64,000 nt of DNA from Streptomyces bambusae (GCF_020532645.1 NZ_JAJAUZ010000029.1:1-64000), one strand, 5' to 3'. Shown: positions 40,227-51,388, counted from the stretch's first letter. A program made the numbers and translations. Notes: generated by a model from the letters alone, not told the origin.

Positions 40227-40541
40227 ATGCCGCGTCCGACTGCCGCACAGCTCGCCTACGGGTCCGCCACCGTCATCGCCTCCACCATGGCCATGCTGCT
40301 GCTCTCGCAGACGCGTTCCGGCGCCGGCGTCGCCGTCATCGCCGCGGCCGCCCTCCTCCTCGGCCTCCTGGTCGCCGTGACCGCGGGCGCGCCGAAGCGG
40401 GCGGTCCGCCGGGCGTCGGCCCAGGCCGCGCAGGCCGCCCCGGCCTCCCCCGCACCCGCGCCCGCCCAGGAAAACGGCGCGGCCGCCCGCCTGCCGGAGC
40501 CCCGGCAGGCCGAGCAGCCTGCGCATTCCGCACCGCACTGA
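40227..40541 (+). CDS. Small membrane protein with Ala/Pro-rich tail
   Basis: A 104-residue protein with two membrane helices (AYGSATVIASTMAMLLLSQ and GAGVAVIAAAALLLGLLVAVTAG) and a cytoplasmic Ala/Pro/Arg-rich tail. GAGGACGG precedes the ATG. No enzymatic motif or family is evident. It converges with the RDD gene, separated by a hairpin terminator. Confidence 0.68.
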   Translation: MPRPTAAQLAYGSATVIASTMAMLLLSQTRSGAGVAVIAAAALLLGLLVAVTAGAPKRAVRRASAQAAQAAPASPAPAPAQENGAAARLPEPRQAEQPAHSAPH

Positions 40542-40542
40542 C

Positions 40543-40561
40543 GCCGTCCCGTACGGACGGC
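40543..40561. terminator. Short hairpin between convergent genes
   Basis: GCCGTCC-CGTAC-GGACGGC, a 7-bp stem just after the stop of the small membrane gene and 4 bp before the RDD stop. It probably serves both genes. Confidence 0.6.
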
Positions 40562-40564
40562 CCG

Positions 40565-41308
40565 TCAGGTGACGGTGACCACCACCGTCTTGCCGGTCTT
40601 GTCGTGCAGACCCTGCTTGTACGGCTTGTCGCTGAGGATCGTGACGATCAGGACGAGCTCCCAGATGCAGGGGCAGCAGAGCAGGGCGGGCAGCCACAGC
40701 ACGGCCGCGCGGGACAGCGCCGCGTTGCTCGTGGGCACGCTGCCGTCGTTGAGCATCGCGACGCGCAGGCCCAGCAGCTTCTTGCCGAGCGTCTGGCCGG
40801 TCTTCTTGCCGAAGTACCAGTCGTAGCCGACGTACGCCACGATGCCGATCAGCGTCCACAGCAGTCCGCCGCCGCTGTACGCCTTGGTGAAGACCTCCGT
40901 CGCGTCCTCGCCCTGGTCGGTTTCCACGGTCCAGCGGTTGGGGCTGGCGCCCCACTGGATGAGGCCGAGCGGGATCCCGATGATCAGGGCGTCGATGATG
41001 CGCGCGAGGAGCCGCTTGCCGAAGTCGGCGAGCGGCGGCATCCCGGCGAGCGGGTCGGGGGCGCCGTAGCCCCCGCCGTACGGGTCGCTGCCGTACGGCG
41101 GCGGGGGCGGCGGGTAGCCCCCTCCCCCGCCGGCGCCGCCGTAGGGCGAACCGGAGCCGGGCGGCGGGAAGCCCCCGTCGCCGGCGCCGCCGTACGGGGA
41201 ACCGGAAGCCGGGGGCGGCGTCGAAGGCGGCGGCTGCGGCTCCTCGGGCCTCTTGCGGAACGGGTCGTCCTCGGGGGGCTGGCCCGGCGGCGGCTGATCG
41301 GTGCTCAT
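40565..41308 (-). CDS. RDD-family membrane protein
   Basis: A 247-residue protein. A Pro/Gly-rich cytoplasmic N-terminus (about 90 residues with repeated SPYGGAG and YPPPPPPYG) leads to an RDD domain with LADFGKRLLARIIDALIIGIPLGLIQWG, where Arg and Asp define the family. The next helices are LLWTLIGIVAYVGYDWYF, the GKKTGQTLGKKLLGLRV motif, and VLWLPALLCCPCIWELVLIVTIL. RDD proteins are membrane proteins of mostly unknown role, some proposed to be ion exchangers. A second RDD gene lies directly upstream in the same direction, so the two are likely paralogues in one operon. Confidence 0.85.
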   Translation of the reverse strand: MSTDQPPPGQPPEDDPFRKRPEEPQPPPSTPPPASGSPYGGAGDGGFPPPGSGSPYGGAGGGGGYPPPPPPYGSDPYGGGYGAPDPLAGMPPLADFGKRLLARIIDALIIGIPLGLIQWGASPNRWTVETDQGEDATEVFTKAYSGGGLLWTLIGIVAYVGYDWYFGKKTGQTLGKKLLGLRVAMLNDGSVPTSNAALSRAAVLWLPALLCCPCIWELVLIVTILSDKPYKQGLHDKTGKTVVVTVT

Positions 41309-41386
41309 GGCCGTAGTCGAACCCGGCCCCCGCGGGCCCGCAACGGGACGGCAGCCGTCCGGGGGACGGGCCCCCGGCAAACCCGC

Positions 41387-42814
41387 TCAGCGGGCGACGA
41401 ACGTACCGGCCGCCTTGTCGTGCCAGCACTGCCGCCAGGGGCGGTCCACCAGGCACCACAGGATGTTCAGCAGCCCGATGCCGACCGCGCCGAGCAGCCC
41501 GTACACCAGCCAGCGGCCGAGTGCCGCGCCGAACGACGGCCGGCCGCCGGTCTCCATCCGCACGACGCGCACGCCGAACAGCTTCTTGCCGAGGGTGCGG
41601 CCCCAGCGGGCGGTCGGCAGCACCTCGTAGAGGAAGCCGAAGAGGAGCAGGGCGGCGAGGATGACGGCGAGGTAGCCGCCGGTGGTGCCGTCCAGCAGCC
41701 AGACTGTGACGGTCTCCCCCGCGAGCTTGGCGGCGTCGATCTTCGCCTCGATGTGCTCGGTTGCCTTCGCGACGAACGGAACGGTCACGGCGGTGCCGAC
41801 GGCGGCCGTCAGCAGGCCGTCGACGAGCCGGGCTCCGAGCCGGCGGCCCAGCCCGGCGGGGCGCGGCGCCTCGTCGGCCAGCCGCTGGAACAGCTCGTCG
41901 GACGGGGGCTTCCAGGGGGTGGCGGGCGGGGTGGACCCGTCGGCCGGGGCGGGCTTCGCGAGCCGGTCGGCGGCGGCGGGCTCGGGGGCCGGAGCCGGGG
42001 CGGGCGCGGCGGATTCGGCCGGGGGCCGGGCGGGGGGTGCGGTGTGGGCCGGGGACTTGACGGAGAGGATGCCGGCCGGGGCGGCGGACCGCTCGGGGGT
42101 GGCCGCGGGGGCCTTCGCGGAAGTGTCGGCGGGGGCCTTTGCCGCCGGTACGGGTTCCTGGGCGGGGGCCGGGATGCGGGCGGCGTCGGAGGCGTCGGAG
42201 GGGGCGTCCGCGGAGGCCGGCGCGTTGCCCCAGGACACCTTGCGATCGCGATCTCCGCCGAAGCCGGACTGGTGCGAGACGTCGGCGAGCCAGGCGGCCG
42301 GTTCGTCCGCGGCCTCCTGCGCGAGGGGCTCCTTCGCGGGGCGGTCCTGCGCGGGGCGGTCCTTCGCGGGGCGGTCCTTCGCGATGCGGACGGGGGACAC
42401 GGGATCGCGGAACCCGGGCGGGACGGCGTCCTGCGGGGCCGCGTCGCGGGCGGCCGGCACGTCCGGGCCGTCACGGTCGTCCGGCGGGGCGGGTCGGCCG
42501 GGGTCGCCGGGCCCTTCGAGTGCGCCGAGGCCGTCGAGTGCGTCGAGTTCGTCGAAGAACACCGGACCGGTCTCGTCGGCGACGGCGACGGGCGCGGGGG
42601 CAGGAGCGGCGGGCGCCGGCGCCGGCGCGGGGGCCGGGACGGGCGCGGGGGACGGGGGCTGGCTGCGGTAGCCCTCGGGTGCGGGGCGGCTCGTACCGGG
42701 CACCCAGGCCGATCCGTTCCAGTAGCGGACGAAGCCCGGGATGGACGGGTCGGGGTAGTACCCCTCTCGGGCCGCGAGTTCGCCGTCACCTGGAGAGGCC
42801 GTCAATGTCCCCAA
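41387..42814 (-). CDS. RDD-family membrane protein with DUF2510-like N-terminus
   Basis: A 475-residue protein. It begins with a short domain resembling DUF2510 (AREGYYPDPSIPGFVRYWNGSAWVPGTSRP). A roughly 270-residue Pro/Ala/Asp/Lys-rich disordered linker follows, including repeated KDRPAKDRPAQDRPAK. The C-terminal RDD domain has RPAGLGRRLGARLVDGLLTAAVGTAV, GTTGGYLAVILAALLLFGFLYEVL and RTLGKKLFGVRVV. The last part (WCLVDRPWRQCWHDKAAGTFV) matches the RDD C-terminal motif. It is likely co-transcribed with the smaller RDD gene 78 bp downstream. Function is unknown. Confidence 0.82.
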   Translation of the reverse strand: MGTLTASPGDGELAAREGYYPDPSIPGFVRYWNGSAWVPGTSRPAPEGYRSQPPSPAPVPAPAPAPAPAAPAPAPVAVADETGPVFFDELDALDGLGALEGPGDPGRPAPPDDRDGPDVPAARDAAPQDAVPPGFRDPVSPVRIAKDRPAKDRPAQDRPAKEPLAQEAADEPAAWLADVSHQSGFGGDRDRKVSWGNAPASADAPSDASDAARIPAPAQEPVPAAKAPADTSAKAPAATPERSAAPAGILSVKSPAHTAPPARPPAESAAPAPAPAPEPAAADRLAKPAPADGSTPPATPWKPPSDELFQRLADEAPRPAGLGRRLGARLVDGLLTAAVGTAVTVPFVAKATEHIEAKIDAAKLAGETVTVWLLDGTTGGYLAVILAALLLFGFLYEVLPTARWGRTLGKKLFGVRVVRMETGGRPSFGAALGRWLVYGLLGAVGIGLLNILWCLVDRPWRQCWHDKAAGTFVAR

Positions 42815-43023
42815 CTCCGATCGTCCGCTGTGCCCGCTTGTGCAAGGAGGACCATAGCCAAGAACCCGGGTCCGGCAGGACCGGGAACGGCAGAAAGACC
42901 GCCTTCGGGGGAAGGGGGAACGCTACCGCGGTGACGGCTTCTTTTCAGCCAGTAGACCGATTTTGCGCCAACCGGGATTTTTTCCGGGAACCCGCGTCAT
43001 AGTCGGATCAGCCCGCGCTCTCT

Positions 43024-43049
43024 CCGGGTGCAAGCACGTACGCACCCGG
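43024..43049 (+). promoter_or_regulatory. Hairpin in the ssgG leader
   Basis: CCGGGTGC pairs with GCACCCGG around a 10-base loop, ending 8 bp before the GGAGAGGAAA ribosome site of ssgG. It could influence translation or mark a regulator site. A CATAGT stretch at about 42998-43003 may be its -10. Confidence 0.4.
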
Positions 43050-43071
43050 TGCACGTTGGAGAGGAAACGCC

Positions 43072-43551
43072 ATGCCCCACACCGTCGTCGAACGCGAGCT
43101 GGAGCTCAAGCTGGTGCTGTCGCCCGAGCGCAGCATCCCCGTACCCGCCCGGCTGGTGTACCGGGCGGACGACCCGTACGCCGTGCACGTCGTCTTCCAC
43201 GTGGGCTCGAACATGCCGGTCAACTGGACGTTCGCGCGGGAGCTGCTGGTGGAGGGCGTGTTCCGGCCGAGCGGGCACGGGGACGTGCGGATCTGGCCGA
43301 CGAAGGTGGACGGGCGCAGCGTCATCTGCATGGCGCTCAGCTCACCCGATGGGGACGCGCTGCTGGAGGCGCCGTCGGCGTCCGTGTCGGCCTGGCTGGA
43401 GCGGACGCTGCGGGTGGTCCCGCCGGGTACGGAGTCCGACCGGCTCGGCCTGGACGCGGCGCTCGCCGCCCTCCTCGCCCCCACCCCGGCCGACGACCTC
43501 TGGCTCCGCGACCCGTGGCCCTCGGACGAGACCCCGGAAGGCGACCTGTGA
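43072..43551 (+). CDS. ssgG: SsgA-like sporulation/division protein SsgG
   Basis: A 159-residue SsgA-like protein (SALP), a family restricted to morphologically complex actinomycetes. Features include TVVERELELKLVLSPERSIPVPARLVYRADDPYAVHVVFH, PVNWTFARELLVEGVFRPSGHGDVRIWP and the conserved SPDGDALLEAP. Synteny with S. coelicolor, where ssgG (SCO2925) lies close to hppD (SCO2927), points to SsgG among the SALPs. SsgG is needed for correct septum placement, and mutants make oversized spores. GGAGAGGAAA precedes the ATG. It converges with the kinase gene. Confidence 0.88.
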   Translation: MPHTVVERELELKLVLSPERSIPVPARLVYRADDPYAVHVVFHVGSNMPVNWTFARELLVEGVFRPSGHGDVRIWPTKVDGRSVICMALSSPDGDALLEAPSASVSAWLERTLRVVPPGTESDRLGLDAALAALLAPTPADDLWLRDPWPSDETPEGDL

Positions 43552-43571
43552 GTCACCTCCCGGGGCCGGTC

Positions 43572-46500
43572 TCAGCTACACACCTTGCGGTAGGGGATCC
43601 CGCGCGGCACGTACTGCCCCCACTCCCCCTCGGTGACGTCCCGTCCGCCGACCCGACGACAGACCGACTCGATCAGGACGTCGGGGTCGGTGTCGAGCGA
43701 TCGGAGGGGGTTCTGCCGGTCGGGGGTCCGCAGGACCGCGCCGTCGAAGGCGATGTCGTGGACCTTGCCCTCCAGGTTCAGGGGTGCCCCCAGGGCCAGC
43801 CGAGACTTCAGGTCCCAGAGCTGAACGGCGTCATCGCCGACGCGTCCGGCGAGCAGGCGGCCGTCGGGCGAGAACGCGAAGTGGCCGACTCCCTCTCCAT
43901 AGTGGTCGCCGCCCGGGCCGAGTGCTGCGCCCGGAAGTGCGCCATACTGCTCGGTGACCTTGCCGTCCCACAGCGCAGTCAGGCCGTTCTCTTTGAAGAC
44001 CGCGAGGGTCTTGCCGTCGGGCGAGAACGCGAGGGCGCCGACGGACTCGTCCTTGAAGACATTGCGGCGGTGCTTGCCGGTGGTGAGGTCGAGCGCGTCC
44101 CCGGCGGCGCTGACCAGCAGGGTGCTGTCGGGGCTGATGGCGATGGTGGGCCCCTCCTTGCGCAGCGATTCGATCCGGTGCAGTGGCTTCCCCGAGGCGA
44201 CGTCCCAGACCTGGATGGTTCCCGGGCGGTCGAGGAACGTGGCGTTGCCCTCGCTCCCGTGCGCGAGCATGAACGCGGCCACGTAGCGGCCGTCGGGAGA
44301 CAGCGTCAGCGGCTGGATCCAGTAGCCCTGCGGCTCCTTGCGGAAGAGTTCCTTGCCGGCCGCCACGTCCCACACGACCACGTCGTGCTCGTCGGCGAAG
44401 GCGAGCCGGCTGCCGTCGGCAGACAAGGACGCCCGGAACTCCGACGCCCCCGGCTTGTCCTCCCGCTGCGGTACCCGGGGTCCGAGGGCCCGCCCCGTGC
44501 GGAGGTCAACCAGCTGCTGCTCGTGGCCGAGGGCCTGGGCCATCGCGACCCGGCCGTTGCGGGAGACGGTTCCGGTGCGCGTTTCGCCACTCAGCTCGGA
44601 CGGCAGGCCGACGGGCGGCCCGGCGACGTCCACCGTGTCCACGGTGGACGCTTCGGTGCGGTGGAAGACCAGGCGCCGTTGCTTGTCGTCGATCGCATAG
44701 ACGATCTGCTCATCACCGTTCACGTTGCCCGTGCCGCGGGCCGGGTAGGTGAGATAGGGCCCCTGCCACTCGCCATCGGTCGGATAGACGTCGATGGCGC
44801 CGGTGTTGTTGTTGTAGCCGAGAACGAACCTGCCCTCGCTGCTGAGCGCAGGGTCCGCCAGCTCGGTGACGGCGACGGAGCCGAGATGCGTACCGTCCGC
44901 GGCGCGCCACAGGAATTGCTGCCCCGTCCGGCTCAGGGCGGCCAGCCGCTTGCCGTCCGCGCTGAACTGGAGGCGCCCGTCCGCGCCGCATTCGGGCTGC
45001 CGTGTACCCCGCGGCGTGGCGAGCGGTGTGCCGGTCAGACCGTCGGTGCCCAGGCGCCACAGCCGGACCGGTCCGCCGTACGGGCAAGTGGCCGCCAGGC
45101 GGCCGTCCGGGGAGACCGCAATGTCCTCCCCTTCCGCATGGGCGGCCAGCTGTCTGCCGTCCGAAGCCCGCAGGATCCGGTGATCGGCAACAACCAGCCC
45201 GTTCGTGGTGATCTGCGCCTTGTAGGTGGCCAATCCGTCCAACCCCCCGAGCCGTGGTCCCACGGGCTTCAGCGTCCTGGCATCCAGCACCTGCGCTCCG
45301 TCCCTGTCAGACGCGAGGAGCAGCCGGCCGTCGGGGCTGATGCTGTCGATGGTGGCGTCGGCCAGGCCCGCCTTGCCTCGCGAAGACGCCAGCATCCGCC
45401 GGCCGGGCACGTCCCAGACCTGGAACTCCCCTGCCTCCCCCAGGACGAAGACCCGCCCGTCGTCGGACAGCCTGCGGTACGAGTCCTGCCGGATGCCGGA
45501 CGCGGACCGCACCCGCAGCATGTCCGCCTCCGCCTGGTTCACCGCCCCCAGCAGCGCCGCTCTGGAGTCCTCCGTTTCCGCGATGCGCCATGAGGCCACG
45601 CCCAGGAGCATGGCGAGTTTGGGGTCGGCGGCGCGGAGGCTGGTGGCGGCTTGGGCTGTGGTGCGGGCGGCGGCCCGGGACTGTTCGCGGGCGGCGGCCT
45701 GGGACTGCTGGTAGGCGAGGCCGCCGGCCAGGAGGGCGACGACCAGCAGCACGCCGAGGCCGCCGAGCAGCTGGCGGCGGCGCCGGGCGGTGCGGGTCGC
45801 GGAGACCCGGCCGGCGGCGAGGAAGGCGACCTCCAGCGGGTTGGGCCGGATGTGCGGGGCCGCGCCGGCCGACCAGTCGAGGGCCGCCCGCAGGGCCGTG
45901 CCCTGCACGAGGTCCTCGGGCCGGCGCCCGTGCCGCTCCCATTCCCGCGCCGCATGCCCCAGCCGGTTCCGCAGCCCCAGCGCGACCCGGTCCGCCTCGG
46001 TCCAGGCCCGCAGCCGGGTCCAGGCGCGGATCAGCGCGGCGCTGACCGGGCGTATGGAGTGGTCCTCGGCGACGATCAGCGCCCCGGCCGCGGCCAGCGC
46101 GGTGATCGCGGCGTGGCCCTCGCGGCGTTCGGCGTCGCTGCGCCCGTCGTAGACCTCGGCGTACGAGGCCGTCCGTACGGTGTCCTGGCTGCCGTCGGGG
46201 TCCTCGCCCGGCACGACCAGCCGGAGCAGCAGTTCGTGGGCGGCCTGCTGCGCGGGCAGCGACAGCCGGGCGTACGCGGCTTCGGCGCGTTCGCCGAGGC
46301 CGGGGACGTCCGCCTCGGGCCGGGGGTCGGCGGCCCGCCGGGCACCGGCTTCGAGTAGGGCCCGGCGCGGATCGGCCGAGGCCGGGGTCTCGCCGACGAG
46401 GCCGAGGAGGAGTTCGGCGGCGCTGGGCCGGAGGTCGGGCTCCTTGGCGAGCGCGGCGGCGACCAGCGGCCGCAGCGGGGCGGGCAGAGCGGACAGGTCG

Positions 46501-47180
46501 GGGTCGACGGCCGCGGTGCGGTGGGCGACCTGGCCGATGCTGTCGCCGCGGAACGGTTCCTCGCCGGAGGCCGCGTACAGCACGAGGGCGCCCCAGGCGA
46601 AGACGTCGGAGGCGGTGGTGGCGCGCTGCCCGCCGAGGACCTCGGGGGCCATGTAGCCGAGGGTGCCCATGATGGCGCCGGTGGCGGTCAGGGACATGTC
46701 GGCGGCGCGGGCGATGCCGAAGTCGATGACGCGGGGGCCGTCGGGGCCGAGGAGGACGTTGCCGGGTTTGAGGTCCCGGTGGACGACCTTGGCCTGGTGG
46801 ATGGCGGCCAGCGCGGTGGCGACGCCGGCGGCGAGGCGGGTGACGGCCTCGGGGTCGAAGGTGCCGTGGTCGCGGACGGCGGCGCCGAGGGTGGGGCCGG
46901 GGATGTACTCGCTGACGATGTACGGGGCGTCGTCGGAGACGTCGGCGTCGAGGATCCGGGCGGTGCAGAAGGGGGCGACGGCGCGGGCCGCGTCGACCTC
47001 CTTGGCGAAGCGGGAGCGGACGAACTGCTCCGCGTCGCGGTGCAGGGCCTTGACGGCGACGCGGCCGCCGGTGGCGTCGTACGCCTCGTAGACGACTCCC
47101 TGGCCGCCGGCACCGAGGCGGGCGGCGAGCCAGTAGCCGCCGAGGCGTTCCGGATCGTCCGGATGCAGCATTGAGCCCAT
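43572..47180 (-). CDS. Ser/Thr kinase fused to STAND-type linker, TM helix and WD40 propeller
   Basis: A 1202-residue membrane protein. The kinase domain (about 12-262) has the GAGGQG loop, Lys44, HRDLKPGN (134-141), DFG (153-155) and YMAPE. Residues about 300-465 (for example LIRAWTRLRAWTEADRVALGLRNRL, AAREWERHGRRPEDLVQG) resemble the winged-helix/helical segment that follows the NTPase in nSTAND1-WD40 proteins, but no NTPase is present. A membrane helix (471-490) is followed by about 14 WD40-like repeats predicted to be extracytoplasmic (repeated LSPDGR, FSPDGK). It probably senses an extracellular or envelope signal and phosphorylates cytoplasmic targets. It is divergent from a TPR gene. 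Confidence 0.88.
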   Translation of the reverse strand: MGSMLHPDDPERLGGYWLAARLGAGGQGVVYEAYDATGGRVAVKALHRDAEQFVRSRFAKEVDAARAVAPFCTARILDADVSDDAPYIVSEYIPGPTLGAAVRDHGTFDPEAVTRLAAGVATALAAIHQAKVVHRDLKPGNVLLGPDGPRVIDFGIARAADMSLTATGAIMGTLGYMAPEVLGGQRATTASDVFAWGALVLYAASGEEPFRGDSIGQVAHRTAAVDPDLSALPAPLRPLVAAALAKEPDLRPSAAELLLGLVGETPASADPRRALLEAGARRAADPRPEADVPGLGERAEAAYARLSLPAQQAAHELLLRLVVPGEDPDGSQDTVRTASYAEVYDGRSDAERREGHAAITALAAAGALIVAEDHSIRPVSAALIRAWTRLRAWTEADRVALGLRNRLGHAAREWERHGRRPEDLVQGTALRAALDWSAGAAPHIRPNPLEVAFLAAGRVSATRTARRRRQLLGGLGVLLVVALLAGGLAYQQSQAAAREQSRAAARTTAQAATSLRAADPKLAMLLGVASWRIAETEDSRAALLGAVNQAEADMLRVRSASGIRQDSYRRLSDDGRVFVLGEAGEFQVWDVPGRRMLASSRGKAGLADATIDSISPDGRLLLASDRDGAQVLDARTLKPVGPRLGGLDGLATYKAQITTNGLVVADHRILRASDGRQLAAHAEGEDIAVSPDGRLAATCPYGGPVRLWRLGTDGLTGTPLATPRGTRQPECGADGRLQFSADGKRLAALSRTGQQFLWRAADGTHLGSVAVTELADPALSSEGRFVLGYNNNTGAIDVYPTDGEWQGPYLTYPARGTGNVNGDEQIVYAIDDKQRRLVFHRTEASTVDTVDVAGPPVGLPSELSGETRTGTVSRNGRVAMAQALGHEQQLVDLRTGRALGPRVPQREDKPGASEFRASLSADGSRLAFADEHDVVVWDVAAGKELFRKEPQGYWIQPLTLSPDGRYVAAFMLAHGSEGNATFLDRPGTIQVWDVASGKPLHRIESLRKEGPTIAISPDSTLLVSAAGDALDLTTGKHRRNVFKDESVGALAFSPDGKTLAVFKENGLTALWDGKVTEQYGALPGAALGPGGDHYGEGVGHFAFSPDGRLLAGRVGDDAVQLWDLKSRLALGAPLNLEGKVHDIAFDGAVLRTPDRQNPLRSLDTDPDVLIESVCRRVGGRDVTEGEWGQYVPRGIPYRKVCS

Positions 47181-47381
47181 GTCGTGGTCCCCCGTGTGTG
47201 CTGTCCGGACGGTGGGCCGTCCGGATGTCCACGCGGGAGAGTAGACGATCCGTCAGGAACGCTGCACGGTGCGTCCGTTATCCGGGGCCCCGTCCCGGCG
47301 GCCGACTCCGTTGGTGTGAACCCGGGGGCGAACCCGTTCGGAGACCCGGGAAGACTCTTCATATTGACGCACAGTGAGCCC

Positions 47382-49241
<1,860 letters not shown>

Positions 49242-49570
49242 CGGAGGGCGGGTGACGGGCCTTGCCGGAGCGGGTCCCGGCCGCCCCCCTCCGGCAGCCC
49301 GAACCCGCTCCGTTTCCCAACGGATTCCGCTGAGAGGTCCCGGCCCGGCCGGAGCGGGCCGGGCCGGGAGGGCCCCGTGGCGGCGGGGCGGCCCGGAGCG
49401 GGGCCGACGGCCACAGCGCTGCGGGGCGTCACCCCGCCGGAGCCGGGCAGCGCGTTTGCCGCGGCCGGCGGGGTCGTACGTAAGGCCGCCCGGAGCGGGG
49501 TCCGGGCGGCCGGGGCCCCGCCGGCCGGGTGCGGCGGGCGGGGCCTGGGCACTGCGAGGGGGGGGAACCG
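49242..49570. other. GC-rich gap between convergent genes
   Basis: No gene is seen in this 329-bp gap between the TPR and hppD genes. It is extremely G+C-rich with several short GGCCGGG repeats. One clear hairpin (listed separately) lies at 49484-49511. Confidence 0.4.
49484..49511. terminator. 11-bp hairpin downstream of hppD
   Basis: GGCCGCCCGGA pairs with TCCGGGCGGCC around GCGGGG. It lies 60 bp after the hppD stop on the minus strand and is a probable terminator. Confidence 0.65.
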
Positions 49571-50719
49571 TCAGAGGTTGCCGCGCTTGTCCTGCTCGCG
49601 CTCGATCGCCTCGAAGAGGGCCTTGAAGTTGCCCTTGCCGAAGCCCATGGAGCCGTGCCGCTCGATGATCTCGAAGAAGACGGTGGGGCGGTCCTGGACC
49701 GGCTTGGTGAAGATCTGCAGCAGGTAGCCGTCCTCGTCGCGGTCGGCGAGGATCTTCAGCTCGCGCAGCTCGTCGATCGGCACGCGGGTGTCGCCGACCC
49801 ACTCGCCGAGGGTGTCGTAGTACGTGTCCGGGACGGACAGGAACTGGACGCCCTGGGAGCGCATGTAGCGGACGGTGGCGCAGATGTCGTTGCTGGCGAG
49901 GGCGATGTGCTGGACGCCGGGGCCGTTGTAGAACTCGAGGTACTCGTCGATCTGCGACTTCTTCTTCGCGATCGCCGGCTCGTTGATCGGGAACTTCACC
50001 TTCTTGGTGCCGTCCGCGACGACCTTCGACATCAGGGCCGAGTACTCGGTCGCGATGTCGTCGCCCACGAACTCCTTCATGTTCGTGAAGCCCATGACCT
50101 TGTTGTAGAAGCCGACCCACTCGTTCATGCGGCCGAGCTCGACGTTGCCGACGCAGTGGTCGATGGCCTGGAAGGTGCGCTTGGCCGGGCCTTCGACCAG
50201 CGGCTCGGCGGTGACGAAGCCGGGGAGGTACGGGCCGTCGTAGCGGGAGCGGTCGACCAGCGTGTGGCGGGTCTGGCCGTAGGTGGCGATGGCCGCGAGG
50301 ACGACGGTGCCGTGCTCGTCGGAGACCTCGTACGGCTCGTCCAGGCCGCGGGCGCCCTGCTCGACGGCGTACTTGTAGGCGGCACGCGCGTCCGGGACCT
50401 CGATGGCCAGGTCGATCACGCCGTCGCCGTGCTCGGCGACGTGCTCGGCGATGAAGCGGCCGTGGTCGGTGGTCGCCTTGATGACCGAGGTCAGGACGAA
50501 GCGGGCGGAGCCGTTCGTCAGGACGTAGCTGGCCGTCTCCCGGCTGCCGTTCTCCGGGCCGGAGTAGGCGACCAGCTTCATGCCGAACGCCGTGGCGTAG
50601 TAGTGCGCGGCCTGCTTGGCGTTGCCGACGGCGAAGACGACGGCGTCCATTCCCTTCACCGGGAACGGGTCGGCCTCGCGAGCGGTGTCCGGGGCGGTGT
50701 GATCCAGCGTCTCAGTCAT
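49571..50719 (-). CDS. hppD: 4-hydroxyphenylpyruvate dioxygenase
   Basis: A 382-residue non-haem iron dioxygenase turning 4-hydroxyphenylpyruvate into homogentisate in tyrosine breakdown; homogentisate also feeds melanin-like pigment. Two vicinal-oxygen-chelate halves are visible. The iron ligands sit in FQAIDHCVGNV (His), GPGVQHIALAS (His) and TVFFEIIERHG (Glu). The C-terminal GFGKGNFKALFEAIEREQ is the gating helix. ATG 50719 gives the usual length. It is divergent from an Lrp-type regulator that probably controls it, matching SCO2927/SCO2928. Confidence 0.96.
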   Translation of the reverse strand: MTETLDHTAPDTAREADPFPVKGMDAVVFAVGNAKQAAHYYATAFGMKLVAYSGPENGSRETASYVLTNGSARFVLTSVIKATTDHGRFIAEHVAEHGDGVIDLAIEVPDARAAYKYAVEQGARGLDEPYEVSDEHGTVVLAAIATYGQTRHTLVDRSRYDGPYLPGFVTAEPLVEGPAKRTFQAIDHCVGNVELGRMNEWVGFYNKVMGFTNMKEFVGDDIATEYSALMSKVVADGTKKVKFPINEPAIAKKKSQIDEYLEFYNGPGVQHIALASNDICATVRYMRSQGVQFLSVPDTYYDTLGEWVGDTRVPIDELRELKILADRDEDGYLLQIFTKPVQDRPTVFFEIIERHGSMGFGKGNFKALFEAIEREQDKRGNL

Positions 50720-50820
50720 GAACGCAGATTCGCTCCGATCCACAAGGTGCGCAATAGTTTCCTCATTCACTGGTCAATCTGCACAGCAGACTGCGAGGAT
50801 CAACGGAACTTCTGTACAGG
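50720..50820. promoter_or_regulatory. hppD/Lrp divergent control region
   Basis: This 101-bp AT-richer spacer contains short near-repeats TGCGCAATAG, GTCAATCTGCAC and ACTGCGAGG that could be Lrp/AsnC half-sites. No individual operator can be fixed from sequence alone. Confidence 0.4.
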
Positions 50821-51318
50821 ATGACCACCCTTGGAGGCCCCGTGGGCATCGACCCGCTGGACGGCAGACTCATCGTCCTCCTCGCCCGCGAGCCGCGCAT
50901 AGGCGTCCTGGAGGCCTCGCGCCGGCTGGGCGTGGCCCGCGGCACCGTGCAGGCGCGGCTGGACCGGCTCCAGTCGAGCGGGGTGATCTGCGGTTTCGGC
51001 CCGCAGGTGGACCCGGCGGCGCTGGGCTATCCGGTCACCGCCTTCGCCACGCTGGAGATCAAGCAGGGCCAGGGCTCCGACGTACGGGCCCACCTGGCCG
51101 GCGTGCCCGAGGTGCTGGAACTGCACACCACGACCGGGCACGGCGACATGCTGTGCCGGCTGGTGGCGCGCTCGAACGCGGACCTCCAGCGGGTGATCGA
51201 CCGCGTGGTCGGCTTCGAGGGCATCGTGCGCGCCTCCACGGCGATCGTGATGGAGAACCCGGTGCCGCTGCGGATCATCCCGCTGGTGGAGCAGGCGGCG
51301 GCGGACCACGAGGGGTGA
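50821..51318 (+). CDS. Lrp/AsnC-family regulator
   Basis: A 165-residue feast/famine regulator. The N-terminal HTH is VLEASRRLGVARGTVQARLDRLQSSGVI, and the C-terminal RAM ligand domain is VTAFATLEIKQGQGSDV through HTTTGHGDMLCRLVARSNADLQRVI. The ATG at 50821 may be replaced by GTG 50842, which has GGAGG upstream. Its divergent position makes hppD its likely target, with tyrosine or a related amino acid as effector. Both statements are inferred from context. Confidence 0.9.
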   Translation: MTTLGGPVGIDPLDGRLIVLLAREPRIGVLEASRRLGVARGTVQARLDRLQSSGVICGFGPQVDPAALGYPVTAFATLEIKQGQGSDVRAHLAGVPEVLELHTTTGHGDMLCRLVARSNADLQRVIDRVVGFEGIVRASTAIVMENPVPLRIIPLVEQAAADHEG

Positions 51319-51338
51319 GTGCGGCCCCGCCACAGGCA

Positions 51339-51384
51339 TGCAAAGGAACCCTTGCAAAAAACCCGCTGCAAAGCTTCCTTTGCA
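51339..51384. promoter_or_regulatory. Cluster of TGCAAA motifs, candidate ArsR-family operator
   Basis: A perfect 10-bp inverted repeat TGCAAAGGAA (51339) / TTCCTTTGCA (51375) encloses two further TGCAAA boxes at 51353 and 51368. Four copies of one hexamer within 46 bp directly upstream of the regulator's -10 element suggest autorepression. Confidence 0.65.
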
Positions 51385-51388
51385 TTCC

